Made by a program: the position numbers and the translations under genes
Assembly: GCF_018729455.1 (NCBI RefSeq)
Contig: NZ_JAHHZF010000007.1
Coordinates: 1 to 64,000 of the forward strand
DNA length: 64,000 bases
Origin: Prosthecodimorpha staleyi
GTDB taxonomy: Bacteria > Pseudomonadota > Alphaproteobacteria > Rhizobiales > Ancalomicrobiaceae
Reading direction: 5' to 3'
Notes under the pieces: generated by a model
What the model saw: the letters and a program-made list of their open reading frames with translations, nothing else
The model's database searches: none
Told to the model about the DNA's origin: nothing
Shown: piece by piece, positions 32,854 to 42,091 of the stretch
Numbering within the stretch: position 1 is the first letter of the stretch
How the letters are laid out: each line of letters begins with the position of its first letter

Positions 32854-33516
32854 ATGAAGGGCATCACGTTCATCGCAGTCGCTGCCGCCGCGGCGGCGGT
32901 CACATTCGCCGACACAGGTCCGGCGGCGGCCCAGTCGGCCAATGTGTCGTTTTTCGTCACCAGCACGGGCGCCGGCAAGGGCGCCGATCTCGGCGGACTG
33001 GAGGGCGCCGACAAGCATTGCCAGACGCTGGCCGCGGCGGTCGGCGCGGGCGCCAAGACCTGGCGGGCCTATCTGTCGACGCAGGGTGCCGGCGCCGTCA
33101 ACGCGCGTGACCGGATCGGCAAGGGGCCGTGGGTCAACGCCAAGGGCGATGTGATCGCCAAGAGCGTCGACGACCTGCACGGCAGCGCCAACGGCATCAC
33201 CAAGGCGACCGCGCTGACCGAAAAGGGGGCGGTGGTCAACGGCCGCGGCGACACGCCCAACACCCATGACGTGCTCACCGGCACCCAGCCCGACGGCACC
33301 GCCTTCGCGGCCGGCGAGGATCGCACCTGCGGCAACTGGACCAAGAGCGGGGCGGACGGCATCGCCACGGTCGGCCATTCGGACCGCACCGGGCTCGACG
33401 AATCCGCGGCGGCGAAGAGCTGGAACTCGTCGCACAATTCGCGCGGCGGCTGCAGCCAGGACGCCCTGAAGAGCACCGGCGGCGCCGGCCTGTTCTACTG
33501 CTTCGCGGCCAATTGA
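32854..33516 (+). CDS. secreted lectin-like protein (DUF1554/C-type-lectin-like)
   Basis: An exported protein of 220 residues. A signal peptide (about 1-27) ends 'GPAAAQSANV'. The mature part opens with 'GADLGGLEGADKHCQTLA' and continues 'KTWRAYLSTQGAGAVNARDR'. Four Cys residues (near 'KHCQT', 'RTCGNW', 'GGCSQD' and 'FYCFA') are spaced for two disulfides. This resembles the C-type-lectin-like fold of DUF1554 proteins; ligand unknown. The ATG at 32854 has a good GGAGGGA Shine-Dalgarno sequence, so I reject the in-frame upstream extension to 32623. It stands alone. Confidence 0.75.
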   Translation: MKGITFIAVAAAAAAVTFADTGPAAAQSANVSFFVTSTGAGKGADLGGLEGADKHCQTLAAAVGAGAKTWRAYLSTQGAGAVNARDRIGKGPWVNAKGDVIAKSVDDLHGSANGITKATALTEKGAVVNGRGDTPNTHDVLTGTQPDGTAFAAGEDRTCGNWTKSGADGIATVGHSDRTGLDESAAAKSWNSSHNSRGGCSQDALKSTGGAGLFYCFAAN

Positions 33517-33721
33517 GGCCGGCGGCCCGGGCGGCCCAGGCAGGCCGGGCCATTCGAGCGATGCGGCTTTGTCGTGTCCGACAGCGGCATGAGAAGGCCG
33601 CGTGACGAAGCCCGACGGTCATCGAGCGTGACCGTCGGCCTCGGTCGGACGGCCGAGTGCGGCCGCGCCGCCGAGGAACCGACGGGGCGCGACGACCGGT
33701 GCCGGAGACCGGTCTCGGAGA

Positions 33722-34069
33722 TCAGCCGGCGAGCGCCGTCACCACCACCTCGATCAGCGCGCCGCCGCCAAGATCGGCGACGCCGACGGTCGCGCGGGTC
33801 GGCAGGTCGTCGCCGAAGGTCTCGGTCCAGACGGCATCCATCTCCTTCTTCTTCGACAGATCGGTCACGAAGATCGAGGCCGAGACGACGCGCGTCATGT
33901 CGGTGCCGGCTTCCTTCAGATAGCCGGCGATCTTGCCCAGGATGTTGCGGGTCTGCTCGCCCATCGACAGGCTGGTGTCGTCTGCGATCGTGCCGCCGAC
34001 GAAGACGAAGCCGTTGGCGATGACCGCGCGGTGCATGATCGGCGTGCGGATGGTGCGGGTGATGGTCAT
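33722..34069 (-). CDS. RidA family imine/enamine deaminase
   Basis: RidA proteins hydrolyse reactive imines and enamines formed by amino-acid oxidising enzymes. The 115-residue product has the family's core: 'MHRAVIANGFVFVGGTIADD', 'RNILGKIAGYLKEAGTDMTR' and 'VSASIFVTDLSKKKEMDAVW', with the C-terminal 'RATVGVADLGGGALIEV'. The usual catalytic Arg is seen as 'TRATVGVADL'. It is the last gene of the oxidase/transport cluster on this strand, 29 bases after the DAO gene, which fits detoxification of imine products of those oxidases. Start ATG 34069 has 'ccggagatct' upstream; the longer open frame to 34669 is an antisense-like extension over the next gene. Confidence 0.9.
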   Translation of the reverse strand: MTITRTIRTPIMHRAVIANGFVFVGGTIADDTSLSMGEQTRNILGKIAGYLKEAGTDMTRVVSASIFVTDLSKKKEMDAVWTETFGDDLPTRATVGVADLGGGALIEVVVTALAG

Positions 34070-34098
34070 GAGATCTCCGGAGGTTGGCGGGGTTTCGG

Positions 34099-35214
34099 TC
34101 AGGCCCGGGCGAAGCGGCCGATGCCGAGGCCGTCGATCGGGGTGTTGGTATGGCCGGTGGCGATCATCTCGGCCATCACGGCGCCGGCGCCGGGGCCGAG
34201 CTGGAAGCCGTGCAGCGAGAAGCCGAACTGGTGGTAGAGGCCTTCGTGGCGCCCGCTCGGACCGAACACAGGCAGGTCGTCGCGGGTGCGCGCCTCGATG
34301 CCGGCCCAGGCGCGCACGATGGTGGCGCCGCGCATGACCGGAAAGAGATCGAACACCGTGCGGGCGCTCTCCTGCAGCTTGCGCCAGTCGAGCACGGTCT
34401 CGCCGCTCTCCGGATAGGGCTTGGCCAGATGGCCACCGCCGATGAGAACGGTGCCGTTGGCGAACTGCTTGAAGGACAGCTTGCGGCCGCGCAGGATCAC
34501 GACCGGGCGGATGAAGGCCGGCACGCGCGAGGTGATCATCAGCATCGGCGCCACGGTCTCGACCGGCACCGGCTCGCCGAGCGCGGCGGCGATGCGCCCG
34601 GCCCAGGCCCCGGCGGCATTGACCAGCACGGGCGCCTCGTAGGTTTCCGCCCCGGCATCGACCCGCCACAGGCCGGCCTCGCGGCGGACATTGGCGGCCG
34701 CGACGCCCTCCCGGACCAGGCAGCCGAGCGCCTCGGCGCGGCGGCGGAAGGCCGTCGTGGTGCGGGCCGGCTCGGCCGCGCCGTCGCGGCGCGAGACGAT
34801 GCCGCCGGGACAGGTCTCGGCGACCGCCGGAACCAGCCGCCGCAGCTCGGCCCCGTCGATCAGTTCCTCGTGGTCGAAGCCACGCAGGTTCAGGTCCGCG
34901 ACGCGGGCGCGACAGGCCTCGAGTTCGGCCTCATCCTCGGCGACCAGCACCTGGCCGGCATTCTCGAAGCCGCAGCTGTCGCCGAGCAGGTCCTCGATCC
35001 CCTCCCAGACATCCATGGAGCGGATCGAAAGCGGGATCTCGGCGACGTGGCGGGCGAGCTGGCGCACGCCGCCGGCATTGACGCCGGAGGCGTGGCGGCC
35101 GGCATAGTCCTTCTCGATCAGCACCGGCTTGAAGCCGCGCAGGGCGAGATGCAGGGCGGTCGAGCAGCCGTGGATGCCGCCGCCGACGATGATCGCGTCG
35201 CGACGGACGGCCAT
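34099..35214 (-). CDS. FAD-dependent oxidoreductase, DAO family (opine oxidase B / D-amino-acid dehydrogenase-like)
   Basis: A DAO-family flavoprotein of 371 residues. FAD-binding motif at the N-terminus: 'AIIVGGGIHGCSTALHLALR'. Then 'ASGVNAGGVRQLARH', with a Gly-rich stretch typical of sarcosine-oxidase-like enzymes. The C-terminus 'HQFGFSLHGFQLGPGAGAVM' is the usual second FAD contact. Its start overlaps the stop of the upstream FAD/[2Fe-2S] gene by one base (TGATG), so the two are coupled. In opine oxidase and hydrogen cyanide synthase-type complexes a DAO subunit pairs with such an FAD/Fe-S subunit, and I infer the same here. The substrate is unknown. Confidence 0.85.
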   Translation of the reverse strand: MAVRRDAIIVGGGIHGCSTALHLALRGFKPVLIEKDYAGRHASGVNAGGVRQLARHVAEIPLSIRSMDVWEGIEDLLGDSCGFENAGQVLVAEDEAELEACRARVADLNLRGFDHEELIDGAELRRLVPAVAETCPGGIVSRRDGAAEPARTTTAFRRRAEALGCLVREGVAAANVRREAGLWRVDAGAETYEAPVLVNAAGAWAGRIAAALGEPVPVETVAPMLMITSRVPAFIRPVVILRGRKLSFKQFANGTVLIGGGHLAKPYPESGETVLDWRKLQESARTVFDLFPVMRGATIVRAWAGIEARTRDDLPVFGPSGRHEGLYHQFGFSLHGFQLGPGAGAVMAEMIATGHTNTPIDGLGIGRFARA

Positions 35215-36629
35215 CAGCGCACCACGGCGCGCACAGCCGACTCGGACTGCGGCATGTCGGCGAGCTCGGCGAGCGAGATCGGCTTCACCGGCGGCCGCAG
35301 GCGGTAGTAGCCGATCGCCTCGGGAGTCAGTCCGCGCGCATCGGCCATCAGCTCGGTCACGGTCAAGCCGCACAGCCGGCCCTGGCACGGGCCCATGCCG
35401 GTGCGCCGATAGGCCTTCAGCTGGTTCGGCCCGGTCGCCCCGATCGCCACCGCGTCGCGGATGTCGCGCGCCGTCACCTCCTCGCAGCGGCACACAACGG
35501 TGTCGCCCTCCGGGATGCGGAACGCCCGGGACGGCCGGAACAGGAGATCGAGGAAGCGGCGGCCGCGCTCGGCCTTGTCGCGCGCGACCCGCAGGGTCTC
35601 CATCGAGGGTCCGCGCCGGATGCTCGAAGGGGCGAGCGCCTCGACGGCGGCCAGTCCGGCGATGCGCCCGCGCACCACGGCTGCCGGCGCCCCGCCGATG
35701 CCGGCGCCGTCGCCCGCGATGGCGATGCCGGGGACCGAAGTCGCCAGCGTCTCGTCGAGCACCGGCGCCCAGCACAGCTGGATCGGATCCCAGGCATGCT
35801 TGACGCCCGCCGCCATGGCCAGATTGACGTTCGGCACCACGCCCTGGTGCAGCAGGAGCGTGTCGACCGGCAGCGTCTCGCGCCGCCCGCCGGCCGTGTA
35901 GGCGACCCGTTCGACGCGGCCGTCGCCCTCCGCCGACAAGACCGTGACGCCGGAGACGACACGGACCTTCGCCCTGACCTCGCGCATCAGGGCAAGGCCC
36001 TTGGCGAAATAGGGTGTGAACAGGAAGCCGGGCGCGTGCCGCCAGGCCTGGCGCCAATTGGCGCGCTCGGCGGTGTCGAGGATCAGGTCGATGCCGCCGC
36101 CGAGGCGCAGGATCTGGGCGGCGAGCAGCCAGAGCAGCGGCCCCTGCCCGGCCAGCACCGTACGGCCCTCGGGCACGAGGCCTGAGGATTTGAGCAGAGT
36201 CTGGGCGGCGCCGGCGGTCAGCACGCCGGGCAGCGTCCAGCCCGGGATCGGAAACGGCCGTTCGAGCGCGCCGGTCGCCAGCACGACCCGGCGGGCGGTG
36301 ACGAAGCGCGAGCCGCCGCCGATCGAGATGGCGACCTCCAGGTTCCGGTCGAGGCTCCAGACCGTGGCGCCCTGCAGGATCTCCGCACCGCTGGCGCGCG
36401 CCTCCGCGACCAAACCGGCGCCCGCCCAGTAGTCTCGGCCGAGCAGGTCCGGCGCGCGCACCGGCGTCGTGTCGATGGCGCGCCAGACCTGGCCGCCGGG
36501 ACCGGCATTCTCGTCGAGCAGCAGGGTCGCAAGGCCGGCGCCGGCCGCGGTCGCCGCCGCAGCGAGGCCGGCCGGGCCGGCCCCGACGACCACGACGTCG
36601 TATTCGGAACGGGTCGGTCCGGCGCTCAT
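35214..36629 (-). CDS. FAD/NAD(P)-binding oxidoreductase with BFD-like [2Fe-2S] domain (opine oxidase A-like)
   Basis: A 471-residue electron-transfer flavoprotein. FAD motif 'VVVVGAGPAGLAAAATAAGA' is followed by 'LLDENAGPGGQVWRAI'. A second dinucleotide-binding region lies in the middle ('TVLAGQGPLLWLLAAQILRL'). The C-terminal BFD-like [2Fe-2S] domain has cysteines in 'TVVCRCEEVT' and 'GMGPCQGRLCG'. This architecture matches subunit A of opine oxidase, HcnB and related amino-acid dehydrogenases. It overlaps the following small Fe-S gene by 4 bases and the next DAO gene by one base, so three subunits are probably made in step. Confidence 0.88.
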   Translation of the reverse strand: MSAGPTRSEYDVVVVGAGPAGLAAAATAAGAGLATLLLDENAGPGGQVWRAIDTTPVRAPDLLGRDYWAGAGLVAEARASGAEILQGATVWSLDRNLEVAISIGGGSRFVTARRVVLATGALERPFPIPGWTLPGVLTAGAAQTLLKSSGLVPEGRTVLAGQGPLLWLLAAQILRLGGGIDLILDTAERANWRQAWRHAPGFLFTPYFAKGLALMREVRAKVRVVSGVTVLSAEGDGRVERVAYTAGGRRETLPVDTLLLHQGVVPNVNLAMAAGVKHAWDPIQLCWAPVLDETLATSVPGIAIAGDGAGIGGAPAAVVRGRIAGLAAVEALAPSSIRRGPSMETLRVARDKAERGRRFLDLLFRPSRAFRIPEGDTVVCRCEEVTARDIRDAVAIGATGPNQLKAYRRTGMGPCQGRLCGLTVTELMADARGLTPEAIGYYRLRPPVKPISLAELADMPQSESAVRAVVR

Positions 36630-36922
36630 CGGCCGATCTCCCTCTTGCCCTTCTGGATTTCAATGCGCATGCCTTCGCGCACGGGGATCAGGCAGCCCTG
36701 CCGGTTGCCGGTGCCGTCGACGGTGACCAGGCAGTCGAAGCAGACGCCCATCATGCAATAGGGCAGGCGCGGTGCGCCGCTGACGGCCGTGGTGCGGCGC
36801 ACGTCCAGGCCGGAGGCGAGGAGGGCGGCCGAGACCGTGTCGCCCTCGCGCGCCGTCACCGCCGTCCCATCGACGAAGATCCCGACGGGTTTGCGCGTAT
36901 CCGCTTGCAATCGCTTGAACAT
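36626..36922 (-). CDS. small (2Fe-2S)-binding subunit (HcnA-like)
   Basis: A 98-residue ferredoxin-type subunit. The cluster-binding region is 'LPYCMMGVCFDCLVTVDG' with a further Cys in 'NRQGCLIPVREGM', giving four Cys in the expected spacing. Such small proteins form the third subunit of HcnABC-type or opine/hydroxyproline dehydrogenase complexes. Its end overlaps the FAD/NAD(P) subunit by 4 bases (ATGA), so it belongs to the same enzyme. The start ATG 36922 begins 'MFKRLQADTRKPVGIFVDG'. Confidence 0.88.
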   Translation of the reverse strand: MFKRLQADTRKPVGIFVDGTAVTAREGDTVSAALLASGLDVRRTTAVSGAPRLPYCMMGVCFDCLVTVDGTGNRQGCLIPVREGMRIEIQKGKREIGR

Positions 36923-36949
36923 CGCTATCTCCGAGGCGCCGGGCGCCCG

Positions 36950-38086
36950 TCAGTAGTAGCCGCTGCCGGTGGTCGCGGCGGCGTCGAAGCGGCGGCCCGT
37001 GAAGGCGCCGACCTGGGCCGCGTCGAGCTGGCCGGCGGCGATCATCGGGGCGAGCGCATAGGCATGGTTGGAGGCCAGCGTCACGCCCGAATGGCAGCAG
37101 GCGACGAAGGCGCCCGGGTGGCTCTCCGACTGGTCGTAGACCGGAAAGCCATCCTTCGGCATGACCCGGATGCCCGACCAGGTGCGCACCACGTTGAGCC
37201 GCCCGAGCAGCGGGAAGGTGCGGCGCGCCCGGTCGGCCATGACGGTGCTGATCGACAGATCCAGCCCGGAATCGTCGAGCAGGTCCTCCTTGCTGTCGCC
37301 GATCATCACCGTGCCCTCGTCGGTCTGGCGGATCGTGGTCAGCGGATGCGGCAGGAACGGCATGGTGCGCTCGGTGACCACGATCTGGCCGCGCGTCGGG
37401 CCCATCGGGGCCTTCAGGCCGACCATCGGGGCCAGCGTCTCGTTGGCGTTGCCGGCCGCGAGCACGACCTTGCCGGCGCGGATCTCGCCCTTCGGCGTGG
37501 TCAGGCGGAATTCGCCGCCGCTCTGCGCGATCGCGGTGACCGGATGCTCGGGCCGGTAGTCGACCCCGAAGGCCTTGAAGCCGGTGTGGAAGGCCCGGAA
37601 GCTGCGCAGCGAATTGACGTGTCCATCGAGCGGACAGAAGGTTCCGCCGACCACCTCAGGGCCGATCGCCGGCAGCATGGCGGCAACCCGGTCGTGGTCC
37701 ATCACCTCGACCTGGTAGTCGGCCGCGCCGATCTGGTTGTGCAGCCGCTTCAGCGTGTTGGCGCGCTGCTCGAGCTCGCCCTCCGACAGCGCCAGGTGGA
37801 AGCCGCCATTGCGCTGCAGCCCGACATCCAGGCCGGTCTGGTCCTTCAGGTCGGCGGCCAGCTGTGCCCAGGTCTCGGAGGCGCGCACGGTCCAGACCGT
37901 ATAGGCCGGCATGCCGAGGCCCTTGCTCTGCACCCAGACGAGCGCGAAATTGGCCCGCGAGGCGCGCTTGGTCACGTCGCCCTCGTCGAGGACGACGACG
38001 CGCTGGCCGATTCGGCCGAGGCCCCAGGCGATCGCCGAGCCGAGCAGGCCACCGCCCACCACGGCGATGTCGTAGTCGTTGCGCAT
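36950..38086 (-). CDS. second FAD-dependent oxidase of the DAO family
   Basis: A 378-residue flavoprotein with N-terminal 'IAVVGGGLLGSAIAWGLGRI' and the C-terminal 'HSGVTLASNHAYALAPMIAA' segment. The region 'TFPLLGRLNVVRTWSGIRVM' is shared with glycine/sarcosine oxidase-type enzymes. It is distinct from the DAO protein encoded at 34099, so the cluster carries two oxidases. It is separated by 27 bases from the Fe-S subunit gene and by 8 bases from the permease gene, which places it in the same operon. ATG 38086 has 'ggaga' upstream; the open frame further upstream overlaps the permease gene. Confidence 0.87.
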   Translation of the reverse strand: MRNDYDIAVVGGGLLGSAIAWGLGRIGQRVVVLDEGDVTKRASRANFALVWVQSKGLGMPAYTVWTVRASETWAQLAADLKDQTGLDVGLQRNGGFHLALSEGELEQRANTLKRLHNQIGAADYQVEVMDHDRVAAMLPAIGPEVVGGTFCPLDGHVNSLRSFRAFHTGFKAFGVDYRPEHPVTAIAQSGGEFRLTTPKGEIRAGKVVLAAGNANETLAPMVGLKAPMGPTRGQIVVTERTMPFLPHPLTTIRQTDEGTVMIGDSKEDLLDDSGLDLSISTVMADRARRTFPLLGRLNVVRTWSGIRVMPKDGFPVYDQSESHPGAFVACCHSGVTLASNHAYALAPMIAAGQLDAAQVGAFTGRRFDAAATTGSGYY

Positions 38087-38094
38087 ATTGTCTC

Positions 38095-38901
38095 CTAACG
38101 CCCCCGGTCGCCGTGACCGGAGAGCACCCGGTCGAGACCGAAGAAGCGGTCGAGCAGGACCAGGGCGAGCATGGTCACCGCGATCACACTGGCCGAGACC
38201 GAGGTGACGAGCGGATCGATATTGTCCTGGATGTAGAGGAACATGCGCACCGGCAGCGTCTCGATGCCCGGGGCGGCGAGAAAGACCGTCATGGTCAGTT
38301 CGTCGAAGGACTGGATGAAGGCGAGCGCCCATCCGGAAATCACGCCGGGCAGGATCAGCGGCAGCGTCACGCGCCGGAACAGGGTCCAGCTGCCGGCGCC
38401 GAGCGAGACCGCGGCCATCTCGACCGAGCGGTCCATGCCGGTCGCGGCGGCCAGCGTCAGGCGCAGCGCGAAGGGGAAGACGACGACCACATGGGCGATC
38501 AGCAGGGCCGGGAAGGTGCCGCTGAGGCCGGTCTGCGTGAAGAAGCGCAGGAAGGCGATGCCGAGCACCACATGCGGGATCATCAGGGGCGACAGGAACA
38601 GCGCCGACAGCGCCTCGCGGCCGCGGAAGCTGTGGCGTGCGATGGCAAGCGCGGCCGGCACCGCGAAGGCGGCCGCGATCAGCGACGCGACCGCGCCGAG
38701 CCACAGGCTGACCCAGAAGGCGTTGATGAATTCCGGATAGCGCGCGATCGCCCGGAACCAGCGCAGTGAGAAGCCCTGCGTGGGCAGCGACAGGTAGCCT
38801 TCCGGCGTGAAGGCGACCAGGCAGACGACCAGGATCGGCGCCAGCATGAAGATCACGAACAGGCTGTGGAACAGGAGAGCCAGCGGTCCGTTGCGGCTCA
38901 T
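38095..38901 (-). CDS. ABC transporter permease, PotC-like
   Basis: An inner-membrane permease of 268 residues with six predicted spans. The ATPase-contact EAA loop is seen in 'EMAAVSLGAGSWTLFRRVTL' followed by PLILPG. It belongs to the spermidine/putrescine (PotC/PotI) type family. It overlaps the upstream permease gene by 4 bases (ATGA). With the genes at 38898, 39812 and 40974 it forms a complete importer. Confidence 0.92.
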   Translation of the reverse strand: MSRNGPLALLFHSLFVIFMLAPILVVCLVAFTPEGYLSLPTQGFSLRWFRAIARYPEFINAFWVSLWLGAVASLIAAAFAVPAALAIARHSFRGREALSALFLSPLMIPHVVLGIAFLRFFTQTGLSGTFPALLIAHVVVVFPFALRLTLAAATGMDRSVEMAAVSLGAGSWTLFRRVTLPLILPGVISGWALAFIQSFDELTMTVFLAAPGIETLPVRMFLYIQDNIDPLVTSVSASVIAVTMLALVLLDRFFGLDRVLSGHGDRGR

Positions 38902-39815
38902 CGGAACACCTCCGCATAGCGCCGTTCGATCAGCGCGTTGGAGCCGACCACGATCAGCACCAGGGCGACCAGCAGCAGCACCGCCACCGCCGCGCCGAGC
39001 GGCCAGTTGAGCGTGTTCAGGAACTCGTCATAGGCGAGCGTGGCGGCGACCTTCAGGCGCCGGCCGCCGATGATCGACGGCGTGGCGAAGGCCGAGGCCG
39101 ACAGCGAGAAGACGATGATCGCCCCCGACAGGATGCCGGGCATGATCTGCGGCAGCACGATGCGCCGCAGGATGGTGGCATGTCCGGCGCCGAGCGACAT
39201 GGCGACATTCTCGATCTGCGGGTCGACGCGCTGCAGCGCGGCCCACACCGAGAGCACCATGAACGGCATCATGACATGGGCGAGAGCGACGACGACGCCG
39301 GTCTCGGTGAACATGAACGGGATCGGGGCGCCGATCACGCCGAGCGACATCAGCGCCTTGTTGACGACCCCGTTGGCGCCGCCGAACAGCAGCGCCCAGC
39401 CGAGCGTGCGCGCGACCACGGAGATCAAGAGCGGGCCGAGGATGACGAGCAGGAAGAAGCCCTTCCAGCGGCCCTGCATGCGGTTCAGGATATAGGCTTC
39501 CGGCGCGCCGAGCAGCGCGGTGATCAGCGTCGCCAGGACGGCGATCCGGAAGGTGCGCAGGAACATCTCCAGGAAGTAGTCGTCCTCCCAGATCTCGCGC
39601 CAGTTCTTGAGGATGAAGACCTGCTCGATGCCCTTGTACTGGCCCCAGTCGTTGAACGAGAGCAGCACGGTCATCGCCAGCGGGATCAGCACCACGGCGA
39701 CGAACAGCATCAGGGCCGGCAGCACCAGCGGCCAGGGCGTGCCGGTGCCGGCGCGCTCTGCGGCAGGCGCCGGGGCGGCAGGCGTTGGCTCGGGGGCGGG
39801 CGCGGCGGCCGTCAC
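38898..39815 (-). CDS. ABC transporter permease, PotB-like
   Basis: The partner permease, 305 residues, with an N-terminal Ala/Pro-rich extension and about six spans. The EAA loop appears as 'ENVAMSLGAGHATILRRIVL' followed by PQIMPG. It is of the PotB/PotH type. The gene overlaps both its neighbours by 4 bases, so ATPase and permeases are translationally coupled. Confidence 0.92.
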   Translation of the reverse strand: MTAAAPAPEPTPAAPAPAAERAGTGTPWPLVLPALMLFVAVVLIPLAMTVLLSFNDWGQYKGIEQVFILKNWREIWEDDYFLEMFLRTFRIAVLATLITALLGAPEAYILNRMQGRWKGFFLLVILGPLLISVVARTLGWALLFGGANGVVNKALMSLGVIGAPIPFMFTETGVVVALAHVMMPFMVLSVWAALQRVDPQIENVAMSLGAGHATILRRIVLPQIMPGILSGAIIVFSLSASAFATPSIIGGRRLKVAATLAYDEFLNTLNWPLGAAVAVLLLVALVLIVVGSNALIERRYAEVFR

Positions 39816-40864
39816 GGCCGGGCTCCCGCAGCGCGCAGGCTCATGTCCTCGGGCCGCCAGGCGAGCCGCACGGCCTCGCCCTCGGCCGGCTGGGCCATGC
39901 CGTCATTCTGGCGGATCACGATGGCCGGGCCGCATTCGGTCTCGCACTGGAACAGCCAGTGGTTGCCCTGGAAGATGCGGATGGCGACACGGCCCGAAAG
40001 GCCTTGTTCCGAACTGCCGGCGAAGCCAATCTTCTCCGGCCGCACCGAGACAGTGACCGGGCCCGAGAACCCGGCCGGCGCCGGGGCGCTCCAGGAGCCG
40101 GCGACGATCCGGGCGGGTTGCGCTCCGGCCTCGACGGTGCCGGCGAACTCGTTGGTCTTGCCGAGGAAGTTGGCCACGAAGGCGGAGGCCGGGCGCTCGT
40201 AGGTCTCCTGCGGGGTGCCGATCTGCTCGACCCGGCCGGTATTCATGACCACGATGCGGTCGGACAGCGACATCGCCTCGATCTGGTCGTGGGTGACCAG
40301 GATGGTGGTGGTACCGAGATTGCGCTGAATCTGGCGCAGCTCGATCTGCATCTCCTCGCGCAGCTTGGCGTCGAGATTGGACAGCGGCTCGTCGAGCAGC
40401 AGAAGGCTCGGCCGGATCACCAGGGCGCGGGCCAACGCCACGCGCTGCTGCTGGCCGCCCGACATGCGCCGCGGATAGCGGTCGGCAAAGCCGGCGAGAC
40501 CGACCATGGCCAGCGCTGACGCGACCCGCTCGGCCCGTTCGGCGGCCGGCACGCGGCGCATCTCCAGGCCGAAGGCGACATTCTCGGCTGCGGTCATGTG
40601 CGGGAACAGCGCGTAGCTCTGGAACACGATGCCGAGGCCGCGCCGGGAGGGATGGACCTCGGTGAGGTTGCGTCCATCCAGCCGGATGGCGCCGCCGGAC
40701 AGATCGAGAAAGCCGGCGATCATCTGCAGCGTGGTGGTCTTGCCGCAGCCGGACGGGCCGAGCAGCGAGACGAACTCGCCCTTGGTGACGGTCAGATCGA
40801 GATGGTCGACCGCGTTGTGCGGACCGAACCGCTTGGTGACGCCGTCGAGTTCGAGAAAGGCCAT
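39812..40864 (-). CDS. ABC transporter ATP-binding protein, PotA-like
   Basis: The ATPase of the importer, 350 residues. Walker A 'LLGPSGCGKTTTLQMIAGFL', signature 'RMSGGQQQRVALARAL' and Walker B 'LLLLDEPLSNLDAKLRE' are intact, with the switch His in 'TILVTHDQIEAM'. A C-terminal TOBE domain follows (about 270-345), as in PotA and FbpC-type ATPases. It overlaps the next permease gene by 4 bases. Confidence 0.94.
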   Translation of the reverse strand: MAFLELDGVTKRFGPHNAVDHLDLTVTKGEFVSLLGPSGCGKTTTLQMIAGFLDLSGGAIRLDGRNLTEVHPSRRGLGIVFQSYALFPHMTAAENVAFGLEMRRVPAAERAERVASALAMVGLAGFADRYPRRMSGGQQQRVALARALVIRPSLLLLDEPLSNLDAKLREEMQIELRQIQRNLGTTTILVTHDQIEAMSLSDRIVVMNTGRVEQIGTPQETYERPASAFVANFLGKTNEFAGTVEAGAQPARIVAGSWSAPAPAGFSGPVTVSVRPEKIGFAGSSEQGLSGRVAIRIFQGNHWLFQCETECGPAIVIRQNDGMAQPAEGEAVRLAWRPEDMSLRAAGARP

Positions 40865-40973
40865 GAGCGGTCTCGCCGGTGCCGGATGGGCGGAAGGTTC
40901 GGACGGACCCCGTCCCCGGTCAGGCCGGGAACGGGCAGTCTGCCAGACGGATCAGGAATTCAGGGACGGGCGA

Positions 40974-42011
40974 TCAGCGTTCGACTTCGCGGTTCCAGCG
41001 CTTGGTCCAGTCCTCGCGCTGCGGATTGATCGCCGTCCAGTCCGGATTGTAGAGCTTGGCGGCCTTCTCGCCGACCGGGGCCATACCGCCGAGTGCCGGC
41101 GGGACCTGGACGGTCTTGTTGACCGGGCCGTAGCCGTAGTCCTTGAGCAGGATCAGCTGCATCTTCGGCTCGAGCATGGCCTTGATGAATTCCGAGGCGA
41201 TCGGCGAGGCGTCGGCCTTTTCGACCGGGCAGGCCGAGGCCAGCAGCGTGACAGCGCCTTCCTTCGGATAGACGAAATCGACCGGGAATCCCGTATTGGC
41301 AAAGGACTGCACGCGACCGCTGCCCCAGACGGCGATCACGGCCTGGCCGGACTGGAACAGTTCGGTCATCTTGGCCGGCGAAGGCTCGTAGGCCAATACG
41401 TTCTTGTTGACCTCGTCCTTCATCACCTTGAAGCCGCTCTCGATGGCCTTCTCGCCGCCGCCGTTCATCTTGGCGAACATGAGCAGGGTGTAGAGCCCGT
41501 AGGTGTTGTTGATCGGCGGAATGACGACCTGCTTCAGGTATTTGGGATCCTTCAGGTCGTTCCAGGACGTCGGCGCGGCCCACCCCTTCTCGGCGAACAG
41601 CTTGGTATTGTACATCAGTCCAGTCGCGACCAGCCCGATGGCGACGGCGCGATCGTCCTTGAAGCGGGCGGCATCGTGCAGATCGGCCGCCGGCAGGTTC
41701 TGGATCTTGCCGCAGAAGCCGAGCTGGATCGCCTGGTACATCGGGCCGTCGTCGACGATGGCGACGTCGATCTGCTGGTTGCCCTTCTGCGCCTGCAGCT
41801 TGGCGAGCGTATCGGTGGAGTTGCCGGCGACGTATTCGACCTTGACCCCGTGCTTCTTCTCGAAGTCCGGGATGATCTCGTCGCGCATCGTTTTCTCGAA
41901 CGAGCCGCCGTAGCCGGCGACATAGAATGTCTTCTGCTGCGCCGCAGCAGTCGAAAGGGATGCGACGAGCACCGTGAGGCTCGCAGCGGCAAGAAGGCCC
42001 TGACTTTTCAT
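40974..42011 (-). CDS. periplasmic substrate-binding protein of the ABC importer (PotD-like)
   Basis: A secreted binding protein of 345 residues. The signal peptide occupies residues 1-24, ending 'LSTAAAQQK'. The mature N-terminus 'TFYVAGYGGSFEKTMRDEII' matches family 1 polyamine/iron-type solute-binding proteins. 'GLMYNTKLFAEKGWAAPTSW' and 'KDPKYLKQVVIP' are also typical. It is the promoter-proximal gene of the catabolic cluster, 109 bases before the ATPase gene. ATG 42011 ('MKSQGLLAAASLTVLVASLS') fits the signal peptide; the longer frame to 42092 runs into the control region. Ligand unknown: polyamine, opine or amino-acid derivative. Confidence 0.9.
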   Translation of the reverse strand: MKSQGLLAAASLTVLVASLSTAAAQQKTFYVAGYGGSFEKTMRDEIIPDFEKKHGVKVEYVAGNSTDTLAKLQAQKGNQQIDVAIVDDGPMYQAIQLGFCGKIQNLPAADLHDAARFKDDRAVAIGLVATGLMYNTKLFAEKGWAAPTSWNDLKDPKYLKQVVIPPINNTYGLYTLLMFAKMNGGGEKAIESGFKVMKDEVNKNVLAYEPSPAKMTELFQSGQAVIAVWGSGRVQSFANTGFPVDFVYPKEGAVTLLASACPVEKADASPIASEFIKAMLEPKMQLILLKDYGYGPVNKTVQVPPALGGMAPVGEKAAKLYNPDWTAINPQREDWTKRWNREVER

Positions 42012-42091
42012 CTCGACTGATCTCCCCGTGCGGCGGCATCCCCGCGATGACGCGCCACCGGAATGCTCGCAACACCTCCTTCCGCCGTCCA

